Shown here: piece by piece, positions 1 to 8,569 of the stretch
Position numbering within the stretch: the stretch's first letter is position 1
Layout of the letters: each line of letters starts with the position of its first letter
NCBI GenBank assembly: GCA_020847375.1
Contig: JADLCB010000029.1
Span: forward strand, 119,207 to 183,206
Direction of reading: 5' to 3'
Length of the DNA stretch: 64,000 nt
Source: Phycisphaerales bacterium
Lineage (GTDB): Bacteria; Planctomycetota; Phycisphaerae; Tepidisphaerales; Tepidisphaeraceae
Notes under the pieces: generated by a model
The model's database searches: none
What the model was told of the DNA's origin: nothing
The model's input: the letters and a program-made list of their open reading frames with translations, nothing else
Position numbers and translations under genes: made by a program

Positions 1-2577
1 CTCCTTGGCTTGATGATTAACCATGCCGGCAAATTCATCGTAGACCGACTGGCTGGCGGTTCGGGTCGCCTCCTGCAGTTTGGCGATGATCAGCGGGGTG
101 AGAATATGGCGTTCACCGGTGCGCCGCCACTGGTAGACACCGCCGGCATCCAGCTCCGGTTCGCCGGAGATGGCGCGTGGTGGGAAGGCAAAGGCGTGGC
201 GCAACTGGGCTTCTTTGGCGATGATGTCCAAACCAACGCCCTGGATGCGGCTGAATGTGCCGGTGAAGTAGTCGTTCACCACCTGGCGATTCAGCCCCAG
301 ACATTCAAATATCTGCGCCCCGCGATAGCTGTGCAGCGTGGAAATGCCCATCTTGGACATCACCTTCAGCAGGCCCTTGTTGACCGCCTTGATGTAGTTG
401 CTGATGGCTTTGCCAAGCTTCACCTCCAGTTGGCCTTCGCGGATCATCTGCGGAAAAATCTCGTAAACCATGTAGGGATTTACGGCGCTGGCGCCATAGC
501 CGAACAGGACGGCAAAATGATGAACTTCGCGCACTTCGCCCGACTCGACAACAAGTCCGCACTGTGTGCGTCGCTGGTGACGAATCAAATGATGGTGCAC
601 ACCGGCCACAGCCAATGCAGCCGGAATCGGTGCCAGCTCAGCATCGCCGCCACGATCAGAAAGGATCAGAATGGAATATCCATCATCCACCGCCTGAACA
701 GCGCGACGTTGAAGTTCATCCATGGCCTTAGCCAGACCTTCCCCGCCATCGGCAGCGCGGAAAAGAGTGGGCAGCGTGATGGTGCGAATATCACCTTCAC
801 TGAAAGCCCGGATACGTTCCAGCGCATCATTGGTCAGAATGGGCTGATCGATCCGCAATTGATGGGCGTGATAATCCGTTTCCTCCAGAAGATTCAGCTC
901 CTTGCCGATGTTCATCTGCAACGAAGTCACCAATTCTTCACGAATGGCATCCAGCGGCGGGTTCGTCACCTGGGCAAAAAGCTGCTTGAAATAGTTGTAG
1001 AGCAATTGCGGACGATCGGACAGGACCGCCAGAGGAATGTCCACACCCATCGACCCAATCGCCTCACTGCCGCGATTAGCCATCGGGGCAAGAAGGATTT
1101 TGAGATCTTCAAGCGTGTAGCCGAACATCCGTTGACGCTGAGTCAGCGTGGTGGTTTCCTGAATCGGCGCACTGGGCAGCTCCACAGGCAGATCGTTCAG
1201 CCCGTACAAATTCTTACTCAACCAGGCGCGATAGGGCTGGCGGGAGGCAATGTCATGCTTAATCTCCTCATCATCAATAATCCGTCCGGCCTCGGTATCG
1301 ACAAGGAACATGCGCCCCGGTTCCAAACGACCTTTTTCCACGATCTGATCGGGGGCGATTTCCAGAGCGCCAGTCTCCGAAGCCATGATGACATGACCAT
1401 CGCGGGTGACACAGTAGCGTGAAGGACGCAACCCGTTGCGATCCAGAATGGCACCCACACACTGGCCGTCGGTGAATGGAATTGCGGCCGGACCATCCCA
1501 CGGTTCCATGAACGTGGAGTGATACTCGTAAAACGCCTTCTTCTCATCGCTCATGGTGGCATGGTTTTCCCAGGCCTCGGGGATGAGCATCATCATGGCG
1601 TGGGGCAGCGAGCGCCCGGAGTGATAAAGCAGTTCAACCGCATTATCCAGTGCGCCCGAGTCGCTGGTGCCGGGTGTGATGATGGGAAATAATTTTTTGA
1701 TGTCCGAACCAAATAACGGCGACTGGAGCAACACTTCGCGCGCGTGCATGAAATTGATATTTCCACGCACGGTGTTGATTTCGCCATTATGACAGATGAA
1801 TCGGAACGGCTGGGCGAGATTCCAGGCTGGGAATGTATTGGTGCTGTAGCGCTGGTGAACCAAAGCCAGGCCGCTGACCATGTCTGGATCAGTCAGGTCG
1901 GGTAAAAACGGCTTGATCTGGTCAGCCAGCATCAACCCCTTGTAGACCAGGGTGCGGCACGACAGGCTGCAAACGTAAAAGGTCTGCTTTTGCACAAGAG
2001 TGGAACGTGCAACCGCGTGGGTAATCATCTTACGGATGACGTAAAGCTTGCGATCAAAATGGCGGGCATCTTCGATCCCGTCACCGCGACCAATCAGGAC
2101 TTGCGAAAGAAACGGCTCGGTGACGCGGGCGATATCACCCAACACCTGATTGTTGACCGGCACATCCCGCCAGCCAAGAAACCGCTGACCCTGCGCCTGG
2201 ATGGCATCAACAAACATTCGCCGGCACTTTTCCCGCTCAGCCGCATCACGTGGTAGAAACACCAGACCAGCAGCAAATTCCTGCCGGCCGGCAGGTAGCC
2301 CAATGCCCAGTTCATCCGCTTTTTTGCGCAGAAAATTTTCCGGCAACTGGATGATAATGCCAGCACCATCACCCGTTTTTTCATCACATCCACAAGCACC
2401 ACGATGGGAAAGATTGATCAAAATATCCAGCGCCATATCGATGATACGGTGCGACTTTTCCCCCTTGAGATGCGCCACACAGCCAACGCCGCAGGCATCA
2501 TGCTCAAAAGCGGGATCATATAAACCTTGTCGAGGCGGAAGGCCATTGGGCTGGCCGTGGCGTAAGTAGTCGGTCAT
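1..2577 (-). CDS. gltB: Glutamate synthase large subunit, 5' part (runs off the window)
   Basis: Transfers the amide nitrogen of glutamine to 2-oxoglutarate, giving two glutamates. The first 859 codons are present; the family is normally about 1500 residues, so the FMN/Fe-S synthase half lies mostly beyond position 1. The N-terminus carries the class II glutamine amidotransferase domain: the catalytic cysteine is in HDACGVGCVAHL near residue 25, which implies removal of a propeptide of about 27 residues. SHRGACGCDEKTGDGAG, HQRYSTNTFPAWNLAQPFR and CHNGEINT follow, and the central domain begins after about residue 430. The ATG at 2577 is chosen because the propeptide length then fits the family. 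No strong ribosome-binding site is seen; a GAGGAG/CTCCTC hairpin lies about 20 bases upstream. Identity is secure. Confidence 0.96.
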   Translation of the reverse strand, partial: MTDYLRHGQPNGLPPRQGLYDPAFEHDACGVGCVAHLKGEKSHRIIDMALDILINLSHRGACGCDEKTGDGAGIIIQLPENFLRKKADELGIGLPAGRQEFAAGLVFLPRDAAEREKCRRMFVDAIQAQGQRFLGWRDVPVNNQVLGDIARVTEPFLSQVLIGRGDGIEDARHFDRKLYVIRKMITHAVARSTLVQKQTFYVCSLSCRTLVYKGLMLADQIKPFLPDLTDPDMVSGLALVHQRYSTNTFPAWNLAQPFRFICHNGEINTVRGNINFMHAREVLLQSPLFGSDIKKLFPIITPGTSDSGALDNAVELLYHSGRSLPHAMMMLIPEAWENHATMSDEKKAFYEYHSTFMEPWDGPAAIPFTDGQCVGAILDRNGLRPSRYCVTRDGHVIMASETGALEIAPDQIVEKGRLEPGRMFLVDTEAGRIIDDEEIKHDIASRQPYRAWLSKNLYGLNDLPVELPSAPIQETTTLTQRQRMFGYTLEDLKILLAPMANRGSEAIGSMGVDIPLAVLSDRPQLLYNYFKQLFAQVTNPPLDAIREELVTSLQMNIGKELNLLEETDYHAHQLRIDQPILTNDALERIRAFSEGDIRTITLPTLFRAADGGEGLAKAMDELQRRAVQAVDDGYSILILSDRGGDAELAPIPAALAVAGVHHHLIRHQRRTQCGLVVESGEVREVHHFAVLFGYGASAVNPYMVYEIFPQMIREGQLEVKLGKAISNYIKAVNKGLLKVMSKMGISTLHSYRGAQIFECLGLNRQVVNDYFTGTFSRIQGVGLDIIAKEAQLRHAFAFPPRAISGEPELDAGGVYQWRRTGERHILTPLIIAKLQEATRTASQSVYDEFAGMVNHQAKE

Positions 2578-3045
2578 AACAAAGTCCTGCTGCAGGTGAG
2601 GAGGGGTTCAACTCCTCGATACAGTCGTGTCTATTTCCACGGCTGATCCGATTATCGCCCGCCAAGAACGTCATGACAGGCAATTTTCGTCAATCGAACA
2701 CAGGATTAATTAGCTAGTCCCGTGCCACAGCAGATATGAACGTAAACATATGCGAAATAATAACTAATGATCAAATGCTGCGAATTGAATACGACAACAA
2801 TGTAGCGACCGCACATTTTTGTAATACAATTTTGTATCGCGCAATTATTGGCGTGATGAGGTGAAGATTGATGTGCCTGCCTCAATCCCTGTTTTGAATC
2901 TTGGTTCCATGGAGGCACGGGCAAATCGATTTACTGATGCTGCAAGCAAGACGGTCAACCATGCTGCCCGCGCTGCGTTCGAGCATGAGCGCTGGTCAGC
3001 AGCACGGGCAGTTGGTCTTGATCGGCGTAACTTGACCCCACGTCG
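2578..3045. other. Gene-free, AT-rich gap between leuA and gltB
   Basis: About 470 bases without a convincing gene. Positions 2700-2840 are clearly more AT-rich than the surroundings and hold the inverted repeat ATACAA-TT-TTGTAT (2824-2837), about 250 bases upstream of gltB, which could be an operator. A small hairpin (GAGGAG, 8-base loop, CTCCTC) lies at 2601-2620 in the presumed gltB leader. A possible leftward promoter (TTGATC, 18 bases, TATGTT) sits near 2740-2770 but is weak. No terminator with a T-run is visible after leuA. Confidence 0.4.
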
Positions 3046-4596
3046 TCACACACCCGAGCTGCCGGTCAGCAGGTGCTTGCGATGCGCCAACGCACGCAGG
3101 CGGTTGATGGCCGCCAGGTAGGCGCGGGCACTGGCTTCGAGAATGTCTGTACTCAATCCCCGGCCACGTACTTTTCGTCCGGAATGTTCCAGCTCAACCT
3201 GCACTTCGCCCTGGGCTTCAGTGCCACGGGAAATGGCGCGGATGCGGTAATCGGTCAGGCTGCAATGCACGCCTGTCAATCGCTGCAGCGCCGAGTAAAT
3301 GGCATCGACCGGCCCGTCGCCGATGCTGGCATCGCGGATGGTCTGTCCGTTGGAATCGCGCAGCGTCACGGTTGCGGTGGGGATGGCATTGGTGCCGGAA
3401 GTCACCTGCACGCCGGTGAGTTCCCACAGACCATTGTCAATTTTCAACTGATCGTCCACCAGTGCTTCGATGTCTTCATCGAACACTTCCTTTTTCTTGT
3501 CCGCCAGCGCCTTGAACGCGACGAAGGCTTTTTCCAGTTGCGCATCGGCCACGTTGTATCCCAGTTGCTGAACGCGATCACGGAAGGCATGACGACCGGA
3601 GTGTTTGCCCAACACCAGCACATTGGTCGGCAGGCCGACCGTCGCCGGATCCATGATCTCATAAGTCTCGCGGAACTTCAGCACGCCATCCTGATGAATC
3701 CCCGACTCGTGGGCAAAGGCATTCTGGCCGACGACGGCTTTATTACGCTGGACGGTCAGGCCTGTGAGGTTGGAGACAATCCGGCTGGTGGGGTAGAGTT
3801 TGGTGGTATCAATCCGCGTGCCCATATTGAAATAATCGCGACGGACGCGCAGCGCCATGACCAATTCTTCCAGCGCCGCATTACCAGCCCGTTCGCCAAT
3901 GCCATTGATGGTGCATTCGACCTGGCGGGCGCCGTTTTCCACGCCGGCCAGCGAATTGGCCACCGCCATGCCCAGATCATTGTGGCAATGGGTGGAAAGG
4001 ATGATCCCCTTTTCCCGAATGACCGGCAGGCGCGCGATCAAATGGGCGAAGATGTTGCCGTAGCTATGCGGCATGGCGTAACCCACGGTATCGGGCAGAT
4101 TGATTGTGGTGGCACCGGCTTCGATCACTGCCTGGGTGATCTGCTCGAGAAAATCCAGCTCCGTGCGGCTGGCGTCTTCAGGGCTGAACTCGATGTCGTC
4201 CGTGTACTGCCGCGCCTGCTGAACCGAACGCACGCTGATATCAATGATTTCATCGCGCCCTTTCTTCAGTTTATGGTCACGATGAATCTTGCTGGTTGCG
4301 CAAAATATATGGATGCGGCCGCGCTTGGCGGGCTTGATCGCCTCGCCGGCCCGGTCAATATCACCCGGCACGGCGCGAGCCAACCCGCAGATCACGCTGC
4401 CGGTAATCTCAGTGGCGATCTGCCGAACAGATTCAAAATCGCCGTTGGAGCTGATCGGGAAACCAGCCTCGATAATATCCACGCCCATCGCCTCGAGATA
4501 GCGGGCAATTTCCAGCTTTTCAGCATAAGTGAGGGTGGCGCCAGGCGATTGCTCGCCGTCACGCAGGGTGGTATCAAAAATTCGTATTGTTTCCAT
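3046..4596 (-). CDS. leuA: 2-isopropylmalate synthase
   Basis: First committed step of leucine synthesis: condenses acetyl-CoA with 2-oxoisovalerate in the cytoplasm. The 516-residue product has the HMGL-like TIM barrel ([18 protein letters not shown] at the N-terminus, metal ligands in [18 protein letters not shown]), the linker motif [15 protein letters not shown], and the C-terminal LeuA allosteric domain (from about residue 390), where leucine inhibits the enzyme in this family. Start chosen at 4596: AGGAG lies 7 bases upstream, whereas an in-frame ATG at 4617 has no such site. Upstream lies an apparent leucine attenuator (4688-4865), so both enzyme activity and transcription are probably controlled by leucine. 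Confidence 0.96.
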   Translation of the reverse strand: METIRIFDTTLRDGEQSPGATLTYAEKLEIARYLEAMGVDIIEAGFPISSNGDFESVRQIATEITGSVICGLARAVPGDIDRAGEAIKPAKRGRIHIFCATSKIHRDHKLKKGRDEIIDISVRSVQQARQYTDDIEFSPEDASRTELDFLEQITQAVIEAGATTINLPDTVGYAMPHSYGNIFAHLIARLPVIREKGIILSTHCHNDLGMAVANSLAGVENGARQVECTINGIGERAGNAALEELVMALRVRRDYFNMGTRIDTTKLYPTSRIVSNLTGLTVQRNKAVVGQNAFAHESGIHQDGVLKFRETYEIMDPATVGLPTNVLVLGKHSGRHAFRDRVQQLGYNVADAQLEKAFVAFKALADKKKEVFDEDIEALVDDQLKIDNGLWELTGVQVTSGTNAIPTATVTLRDSNGQTIRDASIGDGPVDAIYSALQRLTGVHCSLTDYRIRAISRGTEAQGEVQVELEHSGRKVRGRGLSTDILEASARAYLAAINRLRALAHRKHLLTGSSGV

Positions 4597-4687
4597 GACC
4601 GCTCCTTTTCGGGTCATTGCATCGAAGTTACTGGTTTGATCACAATATCAGCCAGATAACCCAGTAACCAACGCATCCAGCCGATCA

Positions 4688-4720
4688 ATAAAAAAACCCC
4701 GCGAAACGCATCGCAGGGTT
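4688..4720 (-). terminator. Leucine attenuator: intrinsic terminator in the leuA leader
   Basis: On the minus strand, AACCCTGCG (4720-4712) pairs with CGCGGGGTT (4703-4695) with one G-U pair, loop of 8 bases, followed directly by a run of seven T. It lies about 90 bases before the leuA start and after the leader peptide stop, so it would end transcription before leuA unless the alternative stem forms. Confidence 0.82.
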
Positions 4721-4752
4721 AATCGTCTGGAACAAACAACCAATAAACCCTG
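4714..4752 (-). promoter_or_regulatory. Antiterminator stem of the leuA attenuator
   Basis: CAGGGTT (4752-4746) is complementary to AACCCTG (4720-4714), the left arm of the terminator, so the two structures exclude each other. The first arm begins 3 bases after the leader stop codon. A ribosome that reaches the stop would cover it and let the terminator form; a ribosome stalled at the leucine codons would leave it free. A third pairing, AGCCC (within the leader codons) with GGGTT, could act as protector stem. Confidence 0.75.
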
Positions 4753-4754
4753 GA

Positions 4755-4826
4755 TTACGCGCAGGCAAGGGCTAGGCCCTTTAGTGCCGCGGTAAGTTGC
4801 AGGATATTGGCGGAGGCTATTGACAT
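4755..4826 (-). CDS. leuL: Leucine-rich leader peptide (23 residues)
   Basis: A 23-codon reading frame with leucine at residues 9, 11, 15, 18 and 20 (codons CTG, CTT, CTA, CTA, CTT), i.e. five leucines in twelve codons, two of them the usually rare CTA. It ends TGC-GCG-TAA three bases before the antiterminator arm. This is the arrangement of leader peptides that control leucine operons by ribosome stalling. The ATG at 4826 is 10 bases after a -10 box, so translation would be leaderless; an ATG at 4838 lies within the -10 box and is unlikely. There is no Shine-Dalgarno sequence. The function is inferred from layout and codon content, not homology. Confidence 0.78.
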   Translation of the reverse strand: MSIASANILQLTAALKGLALACA

Positions 4827-4836
4827 AACAACTGGC

Positions 4837-4865
4837 ATTACATCATCGGCAGTTGCATCTGTCAA
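4837..4865 (-). promoter_or_regulatory. Sigma-70-type promoter of the leu leader and leuA
   Basis: Perfect -35 TTGACA (4865-4860), 17-base spacer, -10 TGTAAT (4842-4837; one mismatch to consensus). The expected transcription start is within a few bases of the leader ATG at 4826. Confidence 0.75.
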
Positions 4866-4988
4866 GTCGAAACCATCCGTTTGCAAGCGTATTTTTTATC
4901 CCGCCCAGCTATTTCAGCACCCACATTTTCCGCTTGAATGGTTCGCGGGCTATACTGCCCTGAGGGGTTTTGCACGAGGAAGCAATCA

Positions 4989-6071
4989 ATGCGCGCAATC
5001 GTCACGGGTCAGGTCGGAGTTGATAAAGGGCCTTATCTGGATCAGCTGCAGGAGCTGGCCAAACACAATGGCATTGATCTGGCGGTCTTTCATGTCGGAC
5101 AGATGATGTATGCCGAGGCGCCGGATATCCCGCGCAATCGCATCCTGAATATCCCCATCACCCGACTCAACGCCCTGCGCCGCAGCGTCTTCAAGGAAAT
5201 TCTGCGTGGGGCGGAACGTCACGAGCATGTCATCATCAACACGCACGCCACCTTTCGCTGGCGGCATGGGTTGTTTGCCGCGTTTGATTTCGATCAGATC
5301 AAGGCATTTCATGCGGATCTTTACATCACCCTGCTGGATAACGCCCAGAATGTGCATCAGCGCCTGCTGCGCGACCATGAAATCGATCACTCGCTCAAGG
5401 ACATCATGGTCTGGCGCGAGGAGGAACTGCTGGCAACAGAAATCCTGGCCAATATCCTCAAGGGTTATGGCCATTTCTTCATGCTTAGCCGCAGCCTGAA
5501 CCGGCGCGCGCTGCCGATTCTGCATCGCCTGCTCTTTGAACCAAAGACTAAAAAGGCATACCTCAGCTTCCCCATGAGTCACGTCATCGACCTGCCGCAG
5601 ACGCTTGGACAGATCGAGCTGTTCAAGCAGCAGATCAGCCATCATCTGATCACCTTTGATCCGGCGGAAGTTGATGAGTTCAACTTGCACACGGCTGCGC
5701 TTAAGGCCATGAGCGCTGGAGAAACAACCATCACCGTCGAGGCTGCCGACGGGCCAGTCACCTTGAAAACGGCGGATGTCGCCCAGATCAGCAGCGATAT
5801 CATGGGGCAGATTTACGCCCGTGACTTCAAGATGATCGATCAGTCGGACATGATCATCAGCCTCGTACCGGAATTACCCGGCGGCAAGCCCGGTCTGTCT
5901 TCCGGGGTTGAGCGCGAGTTGCATCATGCTTATGAAGGGGGCAAGGAGGTCTATGTTGTCTGGGCCTGTTCCGCCATCCCCAGCCCGTTTATCACCGAAA
6001 CCGCCACCCGTGTTTTTACCAGCACCGATAAGGCAATCGAATACTTTCGCCAAAAAGGGTACATTCATTAA
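4989..6071 (+). CDS. P-loop (adenylate kinase-like) protein with deoxyribosyltransferase-like C-terminus
   Basis: 360 residues. The N-terminus (MRAIVTGQVGVDKGPYL) has a beta strand and a variant P-loop like archaeal-type adenylate kinases and other small NTPases; residues 70-140 carry further kinase-like segments (HVIINTHATFRWR, then ADLYITLLDN). The C-terminal part from about residue 270 (FKMIDQSDMIISLVPE, then SSGVERELHHAYEGGKEVYVV) resembles the Rossmann-like nucleoside 2-deoxyribosyltransferase family, where an Asp and the Ser-Gly-x-x-x-E loop bind the sugar. A nucleotide-handling role is inferred; substrate unknown. Start at 4989 follows GAGGA at 4976-4980; a longer frame beginning at 4938 lacks one. 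Transcribed away from leuA. Confidence 0.6.
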   Translation: MRAIVTGQVGVDKGPYLDQLQELAKHNGIDLAVFHVGQMMYAEAPDIPRNRILNIPITRLNALRRSVFKEILRGAERHEHVIINTHATFRWRHGLFAAFDFDQIKAFHADLYITLLDNAQNVHQRLLRDHEIDHSLKDIMVWREEELLATEILANILKGYGHFFMLSRSLNRRALPILHRLLFEPKTKKAYLSFPMSHVIDLPQTLGQIELFKQQISHHLITFDPAEVDEFNLHTAALKAMSAGETTITVEAADGPVTLKTADVAQISSDIMGQIYARDFKMIDQSDMIISLVPELPGGKPGLSSGVERELHHAYEGGKEVYVVWACSAIPSPFITETATRVFTSTDKAIEYFRQKGYIH

Positions 6072-6140
6072 GACTGCCACGATGATCCTGTTTGGCCTGC
6101 GGCTGGTTTTTATTCTGCGCAGCGGTAGTCTTTCGACGAC

Positions 6141-6725
6141 ATGATTGCCCGTGCTATCACCGTGTACTGTTCATCCTCCCGTAAACTCGACGGGGTCTAC
6201 TATCAAGCTGGCCGCGAGCTGGGGCAGGCGATTGCCCGCAAGCAGTGGCACCTGGTTTATGGCGGCAATCCGATTGGGTTGATGGGGGAGGTGGCTGCGG
6301 CGGCGCGCAGTGCTGGTGGGCGGGTCACCGGCATCACGCCCCAGCAAATGATGGATGAAGGAATCGGTGATCAAAATGCCGATGAATTGATCGTGACACC
6401 CGACATGGCCAGCCGCAAACTCCTGCTGCAACAACGCGGCGACGCTTTTATTGCTGCTCCCGGCGGACTGGGCACGTTTGAAGAAATTTTTGAAACGATC
6501 TCCAGCCGGTCTCTTGGCAGCCACGACAAACCCATCGTCATCTTGAATCTATGCAACTACTATCAGCCGATGCTGGCCATGCTCGAACAGGCGGTTGAAC
6601 AGGGATTTATTCGTCAGCGCGCCCGCCGGTTGTGGCAGGTGGCCAACTCAGTGGATGACGCGGTAGCCTGCATCGCCCATCAGTTCAACAATGAGCATTC
6701 GGACAGGCCCGCTATAATTTCTTGA
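6141..6725 (+). CDS. LOG-family Rossmann protein (TIGR00730-like)
   Basis: 194 residues, the usual family length. Carries the nucleotide-binding motif PGGLGTFEEIFE (about residues 112-123) and the N-terminal VYCSSSRKLDGVYYQAGRELG plus LVYGGNPIGLMGEVA. Family members hydrolyse the N-glycosidic bond of nucleoside 5'-monophosphates (cytokinin-activating LOG activity, or AMP/IMP nucleosidase) and are cytosolic. It follows the P-loop/deoxyribosyltransferase-like gene by 69 bases on the same strand, and both may act on nucleotides. No clear ribosome-binding site. The older name, lysine decarboxylase-like, is misleading. Confidence 0.88.
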   Translation: MIARAITVYCSSSRKLDGVYYQAGRELGQAIARKQWHLVYGGNPIGLMGEVAAAARSAGGRVTGITPQQMMDEGIGDQNADELIVTPDMASRKLLLQQRGDAFIAAPGGLGTFEEIFETISSRSLGSHDKPIVILNLCNYYQPMLAMLEQAVEQGFIRQRARRLWQVANSVDDAVACIAHQFNNEHSDRPAIIS

Positions 6726-6765
6726 ACTGAGCGCATCATCGTTTAGCGCCAATCAGGCAATCGTT

Positions 6766-7761
6766 TTGAATCCATCAACGCAAAAATTCGGTGGGTTTTT
6801 ACCAGCCCTGCTGCTGTCAGTTGCGGTACATGGTTTGGTATTGGCGGCGGGTTCCCGAATTTACGCCTCATGGCGGGCTAATTTTTTGAACGACGCGGAC
6901 ATCGCGCGGCTTGCTGTTGTCCGGCAAACGCCAATCGCCATTAAATTGGCCGCTCCGACGCCGCCTCCCCTGGGCGGATCGCTAAAAGGAGAGGCGGAGG
7001 CGCTTAATGAAATTGATCTGCCTGAGGCGCCTCAGCCACGCCAATCCGATACGCCGCAAGCAGCCATGGCAATCAACAGCGGTATGACAACGCAACTACA
7101 ACCCCCTGCGCCCGCGCCAAATCCCCTTCCCGTTGCAACAGCAACACCTGCGGCTGATCCTACCGCGTTGCCAATCGCTCCTGCCCGGCCTGAACAACGT
7201 TCACAAACCGATCTGCTGCCGCATTCTGATAAATCTCAACCAGCGCAACTTCAGCCACCTGAATCAAAACAGCAATTGCCGGCTTCATCCATCACTACCA
7301 GCGCTGTAGTCGCCGCTGAACCGGCCCCTGCCACCTCTGACACGCCAACCGCGTCCACCACACCCATAACACCTGACACACCCGTGACGCCAAGCAGCAC
7401 TGGTGATCCGCTGCCACAGGCTGATTCTGATTCTGATCCATTCGGTCAAGCGCGCAGCGTCATCATCCGCGCGGGAAAAGTTGAGAGTCGGTTTGGTCGT
7501 AAAATCAAAGCGGTGCGTCCGCGTTTGCGCCTGGCTGGTCAATTTGATGCAGCCATGATGGCAGGGGTGGCCGTTACGCTGCGCATTAAAACGGATGACA
7601 CCGGCAACGTGATCTCGGCGGCCATTATCAAATCCAGCGGCAGCAGCAATATCGATCAGCCCGTGCTGGTGGCGATGTATGACTGGTGGTTTGAACCTCC
7701 GCAGAACCCAGCGGGCACTCCACTGTCCGATGACTTTCTTTTCACCATCACATTCCGGTAG
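6766..7761 (+). CDS. TonB-like envelope-spanning protein
   Basis: 331 residues from a TTG start. One N-terminal membrane segment (FLPALLLSVAVHGLVLAAG, about residues 9-27), a Pro/Ala/Thr-rich stretch of about 190 residues that could cross the periplasm, and a C-terminal domain of about 75 residues resembling the TonB C-terminal fold (VAVTLRIKTDDTGNVISAAI, ending VAMYDWWFEPP). Members pass proton-motive energy to outer-membrane transporters, or act in envelope integrity like TolA. No ExbB/ExbD partner is nearby. The start is uncertain: there is no ATG near, the ribosome site is poor, and the frame is open back to about 6720, overlapping the preceding gene. Confidence 0.7.
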   Translation: MNPSTQKFGGFLPALLLSVAVHGLVLAAGSRIYASWRANFLNDADIARLAVVRQTPIAIKLAAPTPPPLGGSLKGEAEALNEIDLPEAPQPRQSDTPQAAMAINSGMTTQLQPPAPAPNPLPVATATPAADPTALPIAPARPEQRSQTDLLPHSDKSQPAQLQPPESKQQLPASSITTSAVVAAEPAPATSDTPTASTTPITPDTPVTPSSTGDPLPQADSDSDPFGQARSVIIRAGKVESRFGRKIKAVRPRLRLAGQFDAAMMAGVAVTLRIKTDDTGNVISAAIIKSSGSSNIDQPVLVAMYDWWFEPPQNPAGTPLSDDFLFTITFR

Positions 7762-7888
7762 AACCGGCTAACCGGTTAACTTCTTCATTTGCCTGCACCA
7801 TATGCTCGACGGCACCATGAAATTGAAGTAATCGGACACGATGTTTCACTTAACTGTTAACACGGAATGCGCGCAGCGACTGGCCAGC

Positions 7889-8350
7889 CTACTGCGAATC
7901 GTCCCAGTCCGCGTACTTGCCGCGTTTGGATGAAAAAATACTCTTGTCATCGGCAGAAACATTACTGCCGGCCGGCCGCGCCGCATGGTCGCCAAGACCG
8001 GTTTTTTCGGCGGGTTTGGTCACGGTTGATGGTGGCGCGTTCGCCGCTGCTGTGGCACTGGTTGCTGATGAAGTAGTTTGGTCGGTTGGCGTAGCCGGTC
8101 GTTGTGGCGATGCTGACGATCCGCTGCTTTCATCGGTCAATGTGGTCTGTTCATCACGAGTCCGCAACGCAGGGAAAATATGCGTCTGACTTGAGGTGTT
8201 GATCGCCAGCACCTGTGGAGCGCTGGCCAAATCCGGCGGGATGACCAGGACAAATTTTTCATTGCACCGCGGGCAACGGGGGCTGAAACGTCCCGCCCTT
8301 ACGCCAGTCAGCTCAATGTTGAGATTACAGTATGGGCATGCGATCGCCAT
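7889..8350 (-). CDS. Small zinc-ribbon protein with low-complexity tail
   Basis: 153 residues. The first 35 hold two CxxC knuckles (IACPYCNLNIEL and RCPRCNEKF), like the MJ0042-type zinc ribbon found at the N-terminus of many envelope or regulatory proteins. The remainder is Ser/Thr/Ala/Pro-rich, without a membrane segment, and ends in a charged tail (KRGKYADWDDSQ). The ATG at 8350 is preceded by GAGGGAG. Function unknown; probably a metal-stabilised binding module. It points toward the TonB-like gene (convergent). Confidence 0.65.
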   Translation of the reverse strand: MAIACPYCNLNIELTGVRAGRFSPRCPRCNEKFVLVIPPDLASAPQVLAINTSSQTHIFPALRTRDEQTTLTDESSGSSASPQRPATPTDQTTSSATSATAAANAPPSTVTKPAEKTGLGDHAARPAGSNVSADDKSIFSSKRGKYADWDDSQ

Positions 8351-8569
8351 GTCGAAGCTCCCTCATGATTCGGGTAGGAATCCAACTACGCCCTGCTCAC
8401 CGATTTATTTTCAGTCCTGCAATATCGCGCCATGCGCCATTGTGCAGTTCCATCCCGCCACTGCACCTCCAGCCCATATTATCGCAAACTCGTTATTTTC
8501 CCAGAAAAATCTTCCCGAGGGTCCCGCTACCAAGGCGCATTAATCCACTGGCGACGTCCCGGTTGATGG
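8351..8569. other. Gap upstream of the zinc-ribbon gene
   Basis: About 220 bases between the RnfD-like gene and the zinc-ribbon gene, both leftward. Some AT-rich patches (around 8475-8510) could hold a promoter; nothing else is recognised. Confidence 0.3.

Noticed and set aside
10..1422. Long plus-strand open frame of 470 codons
   Set aside because: It lies wholly antisense to gltB, whose minus-strand translation is a clear glutamate synthase; no known protein pattern in the plus frame.
2601..2620. T-arm-like GGTTCAA sequence suggesting a tRNA
   Set aside because: No acceptor, D or anticodon arm around it; simply a hairpin upstream of gltB.
2861..3121. Possible small gene between gltB and leuA
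   Set aside because: Overlaps the 3' end of leuA, Arg/Ala-rich shadow composition, no family motif.
3073..4659. Plus-strand open frame of 528 codons
   Set aside because: Antisense shadow of leuA; motifs are only in the minus frame.
7763..7778. AACCGG-CTAA-CCGGTT hairpin after the TonB-like gene
   Set aside because: Short stem without a T-run; not supported as a terminator.
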